Source of the DNA: Micrococcus sp. EYE_212
Lineage (GTDB): Bacteria; Actinomycetota; Actinomycetes; Actinomycetales; Micrococcaceae
Length of the DNA: 64,000 nucleotides
Direction of reading: 5' to 3'
NCBI RefSeq assembly: GCF_023147585.1
Contig: NZ_JAHXOZ010000010.1
Coordinates: 1 to 64,000, forward strand
Translations under genes and position numbers: made by a program
The notes under the pieces: model-generated
Database searches by the model: none
The model's input: the letters and a program-made list of their open reading frames with translations, nothing else
What the model was told of the DNA's origin: nothing
Part shown: positions 13,874 through 22,202 of the stretch, in pieces
Numbering within the stretch: position 1 is the first letter of the stretch
Layout of the letters: each line of letters begins with the position of its first letter

Positions 13874-14910
13874 GGCGCGACCCCCTGGTGCTCGAGCCCG
13901 GTCTGCTCCGGCAGTCCCAGGGCGATGTTCATGGACTGCACGGCGCCGCCGGCCGTGCCCTTGGTGAGGTTGTCGAGGGCGGCGGTGACGATCACGCGCC
14001 CGGCGCGCCCGTCCACGGCCAGCTGCAGCTGCACGTGGTTGGAGCCCAGCACGGCCTTGGTGGCCGGCCACTGCCCCTGGGGAAGCACGTGGACGAAGCG
14101 CTCGCCCGCGTAGGCGGCCTCCCACGCCGCGCGCACCGCGTCCGGCGCGACCCCGGGGCGCAGGCGCGCGGTCGCCGTCGCGAGGATGCCGCGGGGCATG
14201 GGGGCGAGGGTCGGCGTGAAGCTGATCTGCACGCGCTCCCCGGCCGCCTGGGACAGGCCCTGCTCGATCTCGGGGGTGTGCCGGTGCCCGCCGCCCACGC
14301 CGTAGGGGCTCATGCCTCCCATGACCTCGGAGCCGAGCAGGTGGGGCTTGGCGGCCTTGCCCGCGCCCGAGGTGCCGGACGCCGCCACGATCACGACGTC
14401 GGAGGTCTCGAGCAGGCCCGCCGCGAACCCGGGGGCCAGGGCCAGGATCGACGTCGTGGGGTAGCACCCGGGGACGGCGATGCGGCGGGCGCCGGTCAGC
14501 CTCTCGCGCTGGCCCGGCAGCTCGGGCAGGCCGTAGGGCCACGTGCCCGCGTGCTCAGATCCGTAGAAGGCCGCCCAGTCCTCGGCGGACTCGAGGCGGT
14601 GGTCCGCGCCGGCGTCGATGACGAGCGTGTCCGGGGAGCGCTCCGCGATCTGCGCGGCGAGCGCGCCCGAGGCGCCGTGGGGCAGGGCGAGGAGGACGAC
14701 GTCGTGCCCGGCGAGTACGTCCGCGGTGGTCTCCTGCAGCATGCGGTCCGCGAGGGTGTGCAGATGCGGCTGGAGGGCGCCGAGGCGCTCCCCCGCGTTC
14801 GAGTGCGCCGTGATGGCGCCGATGCTGACCTCGGGGTGGGCCGCGAGCAGGCGCAGGGCCTCTCCCCCGGCATAGCCGCTGGCGCCGGAGACGGCGACGG
14901 TGTGAGTCAT
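13870..14910 (-). CDS. argC: N-acetyl-gamma-glutamyl-phosphate reductase
   Basis: NADPH-dependent reduction of N-acetylglutamyl phosphate to the semialdehyde. The 346-residue protein has the N-terminal Rossmann motif [17 protein letters not shown] and the active-site cysteine in [14 protein letters not shown] near residue 150. It is the first gene of argCJBDFR. The ATG at 14910 has no Shine-Dalgarno, but a -10 TAGGGT lies six bases before it, so the operon message is probably leaderless. Confidence 0.95.
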   Translation of the reverse strand: MTHTVAVSGASGYAGGEALRLLAAHPEVSIGAITAHSNAGERLGALQPHLHTLADRMLQETTADVLAGHDVVLLALPHGASGALAAQIAERSPDTLVIDAGADHRLESAEDWAAFYGSEHAGTWPYGLPELPGQRERLTGARRIAVPGCYPTTSILALAPGFAAGLLETSDVVIVAASGTSGAGKAAKPHLLGSEVMGGMSPYGVGGGHRHTPEIEQGLSQAAGERVQISFTPTLAPMPRGILATATARLRPGVAPDAVRAAWEAAYAGERFVHVLPQGQWPATKAVLGSNHVQLQLAVDGRAGRVIVTAALDNLTKGTAGGAVQSMNIALGLPEQTGLEHQGVAP

Positions 14911-14916
14911 GGGCCC

Positions 14917-14922
14917 ACCCTA
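14917..14922 (-). promoter_or_regulatory. -10 element of leaderless argC operon
   Basis: Minus-strand TAGGGT ends six bases before the argC ATG. The region where a -35 would lie (about 14940-14945) falls between the two copies of the candidate ARG box. Confidence 0.5.
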
Positions 14923-14927
14923 CCTGG

Positions 14928-14956
14928 TGTATGCGAGATACGGAATATGTATGCGA
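14928..14956. promoter_or_regulatory. candidate ArgR operator of argCJBDFR
   Basis: TGTATGCGA occurs twice (14928-14936 and 14948-14956), 20 bases apart, in the 62-base gap between argC and the divergent oxidoreductase gene. The same half-site pair and spacing is seen before argG. By position it would block the argC promoter and sit directly upstream of the oxidoreductase -10. Confidence 0.6.
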
Positions 14957-14959
14957 TCG

Positions 14960-14965
14960 TACAGT
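14960..14965 (+). promoter_or_regulatory. -10 element of leaderless oxidoreductase gene
   Basis: TACAGT ends seven bases before the ATG at 14973, and no Shine-Dalgarno is present. Confidence 0.45.
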
Positions 14966-14972
14966 GGACGGC

Positions 14973-15977
14973 ATGAGCCTCGAGCACGCCTCCCCCGCCC
15001 ACCCCTCCACCCACCACGCCGTCGTCGTCGCCTCCGCGGGCGGACCCGAGGCACTGGCGTGGACCGAGGTCCCCGTGCCGACGCCGGCCGCCGGGCAGGT
15101 CCTCGTGCGCACGGCGGCGGCGGGCCTGAACTTCATCGAGACGTACCAGCGCTCCGGCGTGTACGCCGTGGACGTCCCCTTCACCCCCGGCACCGAGGGT
15201 GCGGGCGAGGTCGTGGCCGTGGGCGACGGCGTCGACGGCTCCCTCGTGGGGCGCCGCGTGGCGACGGCCGCCGGGCACGCCACGTACGCCGAGCACTTCA
15301 CAGCCCCCGCCGACCAGCTCCTCGACGTGCCGGACGCCATGGACCTGGCCGACGTGGCGGCCCTGCCCCTGCAGGGCATGACGGCGCACTACCTGTGCCG
15401 CTCGACGTTCGAGGTGTCCGAGGGGCAGACGGTGGCGCTCACCGCCGGCGCGGGCGGCGTGGGCCTGCTCCTGACCCAGCTGGCGTCGGCCCGCGGGGCG
15501 CGCGTGATCGCCGCCGCCTCCACCGAGGAGAAGCGCGAGCTCTCGCGGGCCGCCGGGGCACACGCCGCCGTCGGCTATGCGGAGCTGAGGGACGCGGTCC
15601 TCGAGGCCACCGGCGGAGAGGGGGCGCACGTCGTCTACGACGGCGTCGGCCGGGACACCTTCGAGGCCTCGCTGACGATGCTGCGCGTGCGCGGCCTGCT
15701 GGTGCTCTTCGGGGGCGCCTCCGGCCAGGTCCCCCCGTTCGACCTGCAGCGCCTGAACTCCGGCGGCTCGCTCTACGTGACCCGGCCGTCCCTGGCGGCC
15801 TACACACGCACCGCCGAGGAGACCCGGCAGCGCGGCGCAGAGCTCTTCTCCGCGTGGACTCAGGGCTCCCTCGACGTGCGGATCGGCGCCCGCATCCCGC
15901 TCTCCGACGCCGGACGCGCGCACCAGCTGCTCGAGTCCCGCGCGACGACCGGCAAGGTGCTCCTGACGCTGCCGTGA
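14973..15977 (+). CDS. quinone oxidoreductase (zinc-free MDR family)
   Basis: Medium-chain dehydrogenase/reductase similar to NADPH:quinone reductase QorA. The 334-residue protein has the GroES-like fold at the start (GLNFIETYQRSGVYAVDVPF) and GTEGAGEVVAVGDGV. The NADPH-binding loop is AGAGGVGLLLTQLA near residue 155, and the C-terminus is typical (HQLLESRATTGKVLL). The catalytic zinc ligands of alcohol dehydrogenases are absent. I start it at MSLEH; the frame is open 42 bases upstream but that part overlaps the arg operator. It may reduce quinones in stress. The exact substrate cannot be read. Confidence 0.85.
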   Translation: MSLEHASPAHPSTHHAVVVASAGGPEALAWTEVPVPTPAAGQVLVRTAAAGLNFIETYQRSGVYAVDVPFTPGTEGAGEVVAVGDGVDGSLVGRRVATAAGHATYAEHFTAPADQLLDVPDAMDLADVAALPLQGMTAHYLCRSTFEVSEGQTVALTAGAGGVGLLLTQLASARGARVIAAASTEEKRELSRAAGAHAAVGYAELRDAVLEATGGEGAHVVYDGVGRDTFEASLTMLRVRGLLVLFGGASGQVPPFDLQRLNSGGSLYVTRPSLAAYTRTAEETRQRGAELFSAWTQGSLDVRIGARIPLSDAGRAHQLLESRATTGKVLLTLP

Positions 15978-16065
15978 CCCCGCCGTGACGGTGTCACGAC
16001 GTCCTCGCGGGGCGGCGCGGAAGAGCCTCCGCCGCCGCCCGGGGAGGGAGGACACCGCGCACGAG

Positions 16066-16095
16066 TCGTCAGGTTAACAACAGGTGAACTACACT
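16066..16095 (+). promoter_or_regulatory. candidate promoter of the NRPS operon
   Basis: TCGTCA (16066-16071), an 18-base spacer and TACACT (16090-16095) precede the NRPS start by about 80 bases, in a 196-base gap that is otherwise empty. Confidence 0.4.
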
Positions 16096-16173
16096 GGGCT
16101 GGTTCGGCGGCCCGTCGTGAATCTCCCGACGCCGCGCCGCCCACCCATCGACTGACCCTTCATCGGAGGTCCC

Positions 16174-19100
16174 ATGACCGAGCCGACCGCCCGCGTCCAC
16201 CCGCCCCAGCTCCCCGGATCCGACCGCACCCCGCCCCCACGGACCCTCCTCGACCTCTTCGAGGCCACGGTGCGTGAGCATCCCGACTCCCCCGCCCTCG
16301 ACGACGGCCGCGAGCAGCTGACCTACGCAGAGCTGCACGAGCGCGTGCTGGAGTCCTCCCGCTTCCTCGCGGAGCGCGGCGTGCGGCCCGGGGACCGGAT
16401 CGGCGTGCGGATCGCGTCCGGCACCGTCGGCCTCTACGTCTCCATCCTCGCCGTGCTGGCCGCCGGCGCCGCCTATGTCCCCGTGGACGCGGACGACCCG
16501 GAGGAGCGCGCCCGCCTCGTGTTCGGCGAGGCCCGCGTGGCCGGGATCCTCACGGACGAGCGCGTGCTGAGCGCCTCCCGCGAGCCCGCCGCCGACGTCG
16601 GGACGGGCGAGCCCGTGCGCCCGGGCCTGGGCGACGACGCGTGGATCATCTTCACCTCCGGCTCCACGGGCACCCCGAAGGGCGTGGCCGTCTCGCACCG
16701 CTCCGCCGCCGCGTTCGTGGACGCTGAGGCGCGGATCTTCCTCCACCAGGACCCGCTCGGCCCCGGCGACCGCGTGCTGGCGGGGCTCTCCGTGGCCTTC
16801 GACGCCTCCTGCGAGGAGATGTGGCTGGCCTGGCGCCACGGCGCATGCCTCGTGCCGGCCCCCCGCGCCCTCGTGCGCTCGGGCATGGACCTCGGCCCGT
16901 GGCTGGCCGAGCGCCGGATCACCGCCGTCTCCACGGTGCCCACCCTCGCCGCGATGTGGCCGACCGAGGCCATGGACAACGTGCGTCTGCTCATCTTCGG
17001 CGGCGAGGCCTGCCCGCCGGAGCTCGCCGCGCGCCTGGCGGTGGAGGGCCGCGAGGTGTGGAACACCTACGGCCCCACCGAGGCGACCGTGGTGGCCAGC
17101 GCTGCCCCGCTCACGGGTGAGGGGCCCGTGCGCATCGGCCTGCCGCTGGACGGCTGGGACCTCGCCGTCGTCGATCCCGCCACGGGGGTCCCCGTGGCCG
17201 CGGGCGAGACGGGCGAGCTGATCATCGGCGGCGTGGGGCTGGCCCGCTACCTGGATCCCGCGAAGGACGCCGAGAAGTACGCTCCCCTGCCCTCGCTGGG
17301 CTGGGAGCGCGCCTACCGCTCGGGCGACCTCGTGGTCTTCGACCCCGCGGGCCTGCTGTTCGTGGGCCGCGCCGACGACCAGGTGAAGCTCGGCGGCCGT
17401 CGCATCGAGCTCGGCGAGGTCGACGCCGCCCTCCAGGCACTGCCCGGGGTGCACGGCGGCGCGGCCGCGGTGCGCTCCACCCCCGCCGGGCACCAGATCC
17501 TGGTGGGCTACCTCAAGCCCGGCGGTCCGCTCGAGGACTTCGACCTCGCGGACGCCCGCGAGCGCCTCACCGAGGAGCTGCCGGCCGCCCTCGTCCCGCG
17601 CCTCGCCCTCGTGGAGTCCCTGCCCACCAAGACCTCCGGCAAGGTGGACCGCCACGCCCTGCCCTGGCCCCTGCCGGGCGCCGAGGCCGCGGACGAGGAC
17701 GCCCCCGAGATCGACGAGTCCACCCCAGCGGGCTGGGTCCTGCGGCAGTGGGCGGACATCCTCGGCCAGGCCCCCGCCGGGCCGAAGACCGACTTCTTCG
17801 CCGCCGGCGGCGGCTCCCTCGCCGCGGCGCAGCTCGTGGCACGACTGCGCCAGCGCCACCCCGCGGTCACGGTGCAGGACGTGTACCGCCACTCCAAGGC
17901 CGGCGCGCTCGTCGCCGCCGTCGTGGGTGAGGAGGGCGACGCCCCGGGCATCGAGGTGCACGACCGCCACGTGGCCCGCACCCGGCACCGCACGCAGTGG
18001 GCGCAGACCCTCGTGGGCCTGCCCGTGTTCGTGCTGCCCGCGCTCCGCCTGGGCGTGTGGACGGGCCTCGTGCTCAACGTCCTCGCCCTGACCGGCCTGG
18101 CCCCCGGGCTGCCGACCGTGTCGTGGTGGGTGCTCGGCGTGGCGGCCCTGCTCGTCGTCACCGCGCCGGGTCGCATGCTCATCGCCGGCCTCGCGGCGCG
18201 GCTGCTGCTGCGCGGCGTGGAGCCCGGCTCCTATCCGCGCGGCGGCCGCGTCCACCTGCGCCTGTGGCTGGCCCAGCACGTCACGGACCTCGTGGACCCG
18301 TACTCGCTCGCCGGCGCCGCGTGGGTCCCGGCCTACGCCCGCCTGCTCGGCGCGAAGATCGGCCCGGACGTGGACCTGCACTCGGTGCCCCCCGTGACCG
18401 GCCTGCTCGAGATCGGCGAGGGCGCGTCCATCGAGCCGGAGGTCGACCTCTCGGGCTACTGGGTGGACGGCGACGTCGTCCGGATCGGCCGGATGCACGT
18501 GGGCGCCGGCGCCGTGGTCGGCGCCCGCACGACGCTGATGCCGGGGGCCCGCGTGGGCGCCGGCGCGCACGTGGAGGCCGGCTCGACCGTGGCCGGCCGC
18601 CTGCGCGGCGGCCAGCGCCACGCCGGATCGCCCGCCGCCAAGGTGGGCAAGGTCAAGGCGGACGGGCCCAACGTGGCGCCGCCCCGGGCCACGGGCTGGC
18701 GCATCGCCTCCACCGTGGGCTCCACCGTGCTGGCCCTGCTGCCGCTCGTGGCGGCCGCCGCCGCGCTCGCCGTGGGCGCGTGGTCCCTGGCGTGGTGGCC
18801 GGAGTCAGCCGCCGCGGCCACCCCGCTGGCCGCCGTCGGGCAGACCGCCCTGCGCCTGCTGGCCGCCTCGCCGCTCATGGCGGCGGTGTGGTTCGGCACG
18901 CAGATGCTGCTGGTCCTGATGACCGTGCGCGTGCTCTCCGTGGGCATCACGGAGGGCCACCACCCCGTCCGCTCGCGGGTGGGCTGGCAGATCTGGGCCA
19001 CCGAGCGTGTCCTCGACGCCGCGCGAGACCAGCTCTTCCCCCTCTACGCCTCGCGCTTCACGCCCGTGTGGCTGCGCTGGCTCGGCGCGGAGATCGGCCG

Positions 19101-20175
19101 CGACGTGGAGGCCTCCACCGTGGTCCTGCTGCCGAAGTTCACCCGCGTGGGCGACGGCGCGTTCCTCGCCGACGACACCATGGTCTCCTCCTACACCCTG
19201 CAGGGCGGATGGATGCACGTGGGCCCGGCGAAGGTGGGCAAGCGCTCCTTCGTGGGCAACTCTGGCATGGTCCCGGGCGGGCGCACCCTGCGCCGGGACT
19301 CCCTCGTGGCCGTGCTCTCCACGACGCCGGCCAAGACGAAGGCCGGCTCCTCCTGGATGGGCTCTCCACCCGTGCGCCTGCGCCGCACCGAGGTCGCTGC
19401 GGACGCGGCCCTGACCTACGACCCGCCGGCCCGGCTCAAGGCCGCGCGCACCGCGTGGGAGCTGCTGCGCGCCATCCCCGTGTGGCTCCACGTCGCCCTC
19501 ACCATCGCCGTCGGTGCGGCACTCGCCGCGCTGGCCGCCGTCGGGGGCTGGCTCCTGGCCGCCGTGCTGGGCGGGGTCGTGCTGCTGGCCGCGGGCGCGG
19601 TGGCGGCCGGCATCACCGTGCTGGCGAAGAAGCTGTTCGTGGGGCGCATCCGCACCTCGGAGCACCCGCTGTGGTCCTCGTTCATCTGGCGCAACGAAGT
19701 GGCCGACACGTTCACCGAGTTCCTCGCCGCCCCGTGGTTCGCCCGTGCCGCCGCCGGCACCCCCGCACTCGTGTGGTTCCTGCGGGCGATGGGCGCGCGG
19801 ATCGGGCACGGCGCGTGGGTCGAGTCCTACTGGCTGCCCGAGGCCGACCTCGTCACCCTCGGCGACGGGGCCACCGTGAACCGCGGATGCGTGGTGCAGA
19901 CGCACCTCTTCCACGACCGCGTCATGGCCCTCGACGAGGTCACCCTGGGCGACGGCGCCACGCTGGGCCCCAACTCCGTGGTCCTGCCCGCGGCGCGCCT
20001 GGGCGCGGGCACCACCGTCGGCGCCGGCTCGCTCGTCATGCGCGGCGAGGACCTGCCCGCCGGCACCTGGTGGCTCGGCAACCCCGTCGCGCCGTGGCGC
20101 ATGCCGGACGGACCGGTCGCCCTCGTCGAGCACGGAAGCACCGCCGCCCCCGCCACCACCGCAGAGGAATCATGA
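16174..20175 (+). CDS. Pls/PosA-type membrane non-ribosomal peptide synthetase
   Basis: Single-module NRPS of the kind that includes epsilon-poly-lysine synthetase. An adenylation domain (about residues 25-500) shows FTSGSTGTPKGVAVSHRS near 159, NTYGPTEATV, YRSGDLV, GRADDQVKLGGRRIE near 398 and TKTSGKVDR. A carrier domain follows with the phosphopantetheine serine in GGGSLAAAQL near 546. The C-terminal 750 residues alternate membrane segments (about 608-680, 845-925 and 1105-1170) with three hexapeptide beta-helix acyltransferase-like domains (about 720-830, 955-1060 and 1200-1320), and no thioesterase. Family knowledge suggests an isopeptide-linked homopolymer or an acylated amino acid made at the membrane. 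The substrate cannot be read with confidence. It starts at ATG with GGAGG and overlaps the next gene as ATGA. Confidence 0.85.
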   Translation: MTEPTARVHPPQLPGSDRTPPPRTLLDLFEATVREHPDSPALDDGREQLTYAELHERVLESSRFLAERGVRPGDRIGVRIASGTVGLYVSILAVLAAGAAYVPVDADDPEERARLVFGEARVAGILTDERVLSASREPAADVGTGEPVRPGLGDDAWIIFTSGSTGTPKGVAVSHRSAAAFVDAEARIFLHQDPLGPGDRVLAGLSVAFDASCEEMWLAWRHGACLVPAPRALVRSGMDLGPWLAERRITAVSTVPTLAAMWPTEAMDNVRLLIFGGEACPPELAARLAVEGREVWNTYGPTEATVVASAAPLTGEGPVRIGLPLDGWDLAVVDPATGVPVAAGETGELIIGGVGLARYLDPAKDAEKYAPLPSLGWERAYRSGDLVVFDPAGLLFVGRADDQVKLGGRRIELGEVDAALQALPGVHGGAAAVRSTPAGHQILVGYLKPGGPLEDFDLADARERLTEELPAALVPRLALVESLPTKTSGKVDRHALPWPLPGAEAADEDAPEIDESTPAGWVLRQWADILGQAPAGPKTDFFAAGGGSLAAAQLVARLRQRHPAVTVQDVYRHSKAGALVAAVVGEEGDAPGIEVHDRHVARTRHRTQWAQTLVGLPVFVLPALRLGVWTGLVLNVLALTGLAPGLPTVSWWVLGVAALLVVTAPGRMLIAGLAARLLLRGVEPGSYPRGGRVHLRLWLAQHVTDLVDPYSLAGAAWVPAYARLLGAKIGPDVDLHSVPPVTGLLEIGEGASIEPEVDLSGYWVDGDVVRIGRMHVGAGAVVGARTTLMPGARVGAGAHVEAGSTVAGRLRGGQRHAGSPAAKVGKVKADGPNVAPPRATGWRIASTVGSTVLALLPLVAAAAALAVGAWSLAWWPESAAAATPLAAVGQTALRLLAASPLMAAVWFGTQMLLVLMTVRVLSVGITEGHHPVRSRVGWQIWATERVLDAARDQLFPLYASRFTPVWLRWLGAEIGRDVEASTVVLLPKFTRVGDGAFLADDTMVSSYTLQGGWMHVGPAKVGKRSFVGNSGMVPGGRTLRRDSLVAVLSTTPAKTKAGSSWMGSPPVRLRRTEVAADAALTYDPPARLKAARTAWELLRAIPVWLHVALTIAVGAALAALAAVGGWLLAAVLGGVVLLAAGAVAAGITVLAKKLFVGRIRTSEHPLWSSFIWRNEVADTFTEFLAAPWFARAAAGTPALVWFLRAMGARIGHGAWVESYWLPEADLVTLGDGATVNRGCVVQTHLFHDRVMALDEVTLGDGATLGPNSVVLPAARLGAGTTVGAGSLVMRGEDLPAGTWWLGNPVAPWRMPDGPVALVEHGSTAAPATTAEES

Positions 20176-21509
20176 GCACGGACCCCTACATCCCCGGAGT
20201 CGGCACGGACGTGGCGACCATCGAGCACATCGACCTGACGCTCGACGTCCGGCTGGCCGCCAACCGCGTGGCCGGCGTGGCCGTGCTGCGCGTGCGGCTG
20301 CGGCGCCAGACCTCGAGCGTCGAGCTGGACCTGCACCGCCTCGCGGCGCAGTCCGTGACCGGAACGGTGGACGGGCGCACGCTGAAGGTCCGGCACTCCC
20401 AGCCGCGCCGCACGCCGCACCGCCTCGTGGTGCAGCTGGGCGAGAGCCTCCCCGAGGGCGCCCTCGTGGAGCTGACGGTGACGTACGCGGGCACCCCCGC
20501 GCCGCGCCGCAGCCCGTGGGGCACCATCGGCTGGGAGGAGCTCACCGACGGCGTCCTGGTGGCCGGGCAGCCGCACGGCGCGTCCACGTGGCTGCCGTGC
20601 ATCGACTCCCCCGCGGTCCGCTCGACGGCACAGATCACCCTGACCTGCGACGCCGGCTACCTCCCCGTGGCCAACGGGACCGGCCGGCCCGTGCGCACCC
20701 GCGGCTCCCGCGTGACGTGGCAGTGGCGCATGGACCGGCCCGTTCCCGCGTACCTGCTCACCGTGCAGATCGGGCGGTACCGCCGCGTGGACGCACCGAC
20801 GGCCGAGGGCGTCCCGCCACTGCGCCTCGTGGTCTCGACGCGGACCGAGCAGCGGGCCCGCGCCGCGCTGGCGCCCCAGGCGCGGATGATGTCCGCGTTC
20901 GTGGACGCCTACGGCGCCTACCCGTTCGAGGAGTACACCGCCGTCGTGGCGGACGAGGTCCTCGAGATCCCGCTCGAGGCGGCCGGCATGTCCCTGTTCG
21001 GCACCAACCACCTGGACGGCTCGTGGGAGTCGGAGCGGCTGATCGCCCACGAGATGTCCCACCAGTGGTTCGGCAACGCCGTGACGCTGGGCCGCTGGTC
21101 GGACCTGTGGCTGCACGAGGGCTTCGCGTGCTACTCGGAGTGGCTGTGGGCCGAGGCGTCGGGCCGTTCCAGCATCGCCTCGATGGCCCGCCGCGCGTGG
21201 CACCGGCTGCGCGAGGAGCCGGAGGACCTCGTGCTCGTGGACCCCGGGCCGCGGGACATGTTCGACGACCGCGTGTACAAGCGCGGCGCCCTCACCGTGT
21301 TCGCGCTGCGCGAGCTCCTCGGCCCGCGCGCCTTCCGCGACATGGTCCGGGCCTGGGTGGCGCAGCACCGCTTCGGCACGGTGGACACCGCCGCGCTGCG
21401 CGACCACGTCCACGCGTGGGCCGAGGCGGAGCGCGTGGAGGGATCGGACGTCGACGCGCTGTTCGAGGCGTGGACCGCGAGGGCGCCGCTGCCGGCGTTC
21501 CCGGACTGA
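20172..21509 (+). CDS. M1 family metallopeptidase (aminopeptidase)
   Basis: Zinc aminopeptidase of the gluzincin type, 445 residues, much shorter than PepN because the C-terminal helical domain is missing. The N-terminal saddle domain (about 1-185) is followed by the catalytic domain. The zinc site HEMSHQW with the third ligand Glu in LWLHEGFACYSEW is complete; the GAMEN-type loop is here degenerate (LEAAGMSLFG). No signal peptide is visible. Its start overlaps the NRPS stop as ATGA, so it is translationally coupled. It may trim or degrade the NRPS product, or protect the cell from it; that is inference from position. Confidence 0.85.
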   Translation: MSTDPYIPGVGTDVATIEHIDLTLDVRLAANRVAGVAVLRVRLRRQTSSVELDLHRLAAQSVTGTVDGRTLKVRHSQPRRTPHRLVVQLGESLPEGALVELTVTYAGTPAPRRSPWGTIGWEELTDGVLVAGQPHGASTWLPCIDSPAVRSTAQITLTCDAGYLPVANGTGRPVRTRGSRVTWQWRMDRPVPAYLLTVQIGRYRRVDAPTAEGVPPLRLVVSTRTEQRARAALAPQARMMSAFVDAYGAYPFEEYTAVVADEVLEIPLEAAGMSLFGTNHLDGSWESERLIAHEMSHQWFGNAVTLGRWSDLWLHEGFACYSEWLWAEASGRSSIASMARRAWHRLREEPEDLVLVDPGPRDMFDDRVYKRGALTVFALRELLGPRAFRDMVRAWVAQHRFGTVDTAALRDHVHAWAEAERVEGSDVDALFEAWTARAPLPAFPD

Positions 21510-21537
21510 CGCCGGCGGCGGTTGCGCCCGCGCGCGG

Positions 21538-22191
21538 TCATCGTCCGCGTCGCACCCGGAAGGCCAGCGCCCCGACGGCGCCGGGGACGACCGTGTCGTC
21601 GAGGTCGACCACGCGCATGCCCGCGGGAGGCCGCAGGGCGGGGACGTCGGTCGGATCACCGGTGAAGCCCGTCCCGGCGGCCTTCACGACAGCCTCCTTG
21701 CGGGTCCACAGCACCGCGCGGGCGGCCGGGCGGGCGACCTCGTCGTGATCCGCGAGCCAGCCGCGCTCCCGAGGCGAGAAGGCGACGTCCCCGAGCGCGG
21801 CGTCCGTCGTGAAGGCCGGCGCGTCCCCCCGCTCCAGGTCCAGCCCGAGGCCGGCCCCCCGCCCCGCCCCGGCCCACCACGCGCCGAGCCGGACGCGCAT
21901 GCCCGGCGCCCCGGGCACCGCCACGTGCGTGAACGAGACGAGCGCGCAGCGGCCGGTCGGCAGACCCGTGAGGGAGGGCGCCCCGTGGTCCGTCCCCCCG
22001 CAGGCCGGGCACGCGTGCCCCAGCCCCAGCGGGCCCACCGGCTCCCCCCACACGTCGGCGAGCGCCGACGCGATCTCCTCCAGGAGGGCGGCGGAGGCGG
22101 CGACGGCCGCCCCCGCGGGTGCGGAGACGGCCGTCGTCAGACCCCAGCGGCCCGGAAGGCCACCCGGGGCGGGAGCGTGGCGCGCGCCCAC
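21538..22191 (-). CDS. 4'-phosphopantetheinyl transferase (Sfp-like)
   Basis: Transfers phosphopantetheine from CoA to the serine of carrier domains. The ACPS-superfamily motifs are present: LGLDLERGDAP with the magnesium-binding Asp and Glu, FSPRERGWLA, and LWTRKEAVVKAAGTG. An additional CPACGG pair of cysteines lies near the N-terminus. Length is about 217 residues. The start is uncertain: I use GTG 22191, eleven bases after the pheT stop, but no clear ribosome binding site is seen. It faces the NRPS and M1 genes, and the NRPS carrier domain is its obvious substrate. Confidence 0.8.
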   Translation of the reverse strand: MGARHAPAPGGLPGRWGLTTAVSAPAGAAVAASAALLEEIASALADVWGEPVGPLGLGHACPACGGTDHGAPSLTGLPTGRCALVSFTHVAVPGAPGMRVRLGAWWAGAGRGAGLGLDLERGDAPAFTTDAALGDVAFSPRERGWLADHDEVARPAARAVLWTRKEAVVKAAGTGFTGDPTDVPALRPPAGMRVVDLDDTVVPGAVGALAFRVRRGR

Positions 22192-22202
22192 GGGAGGACC
22201 GT

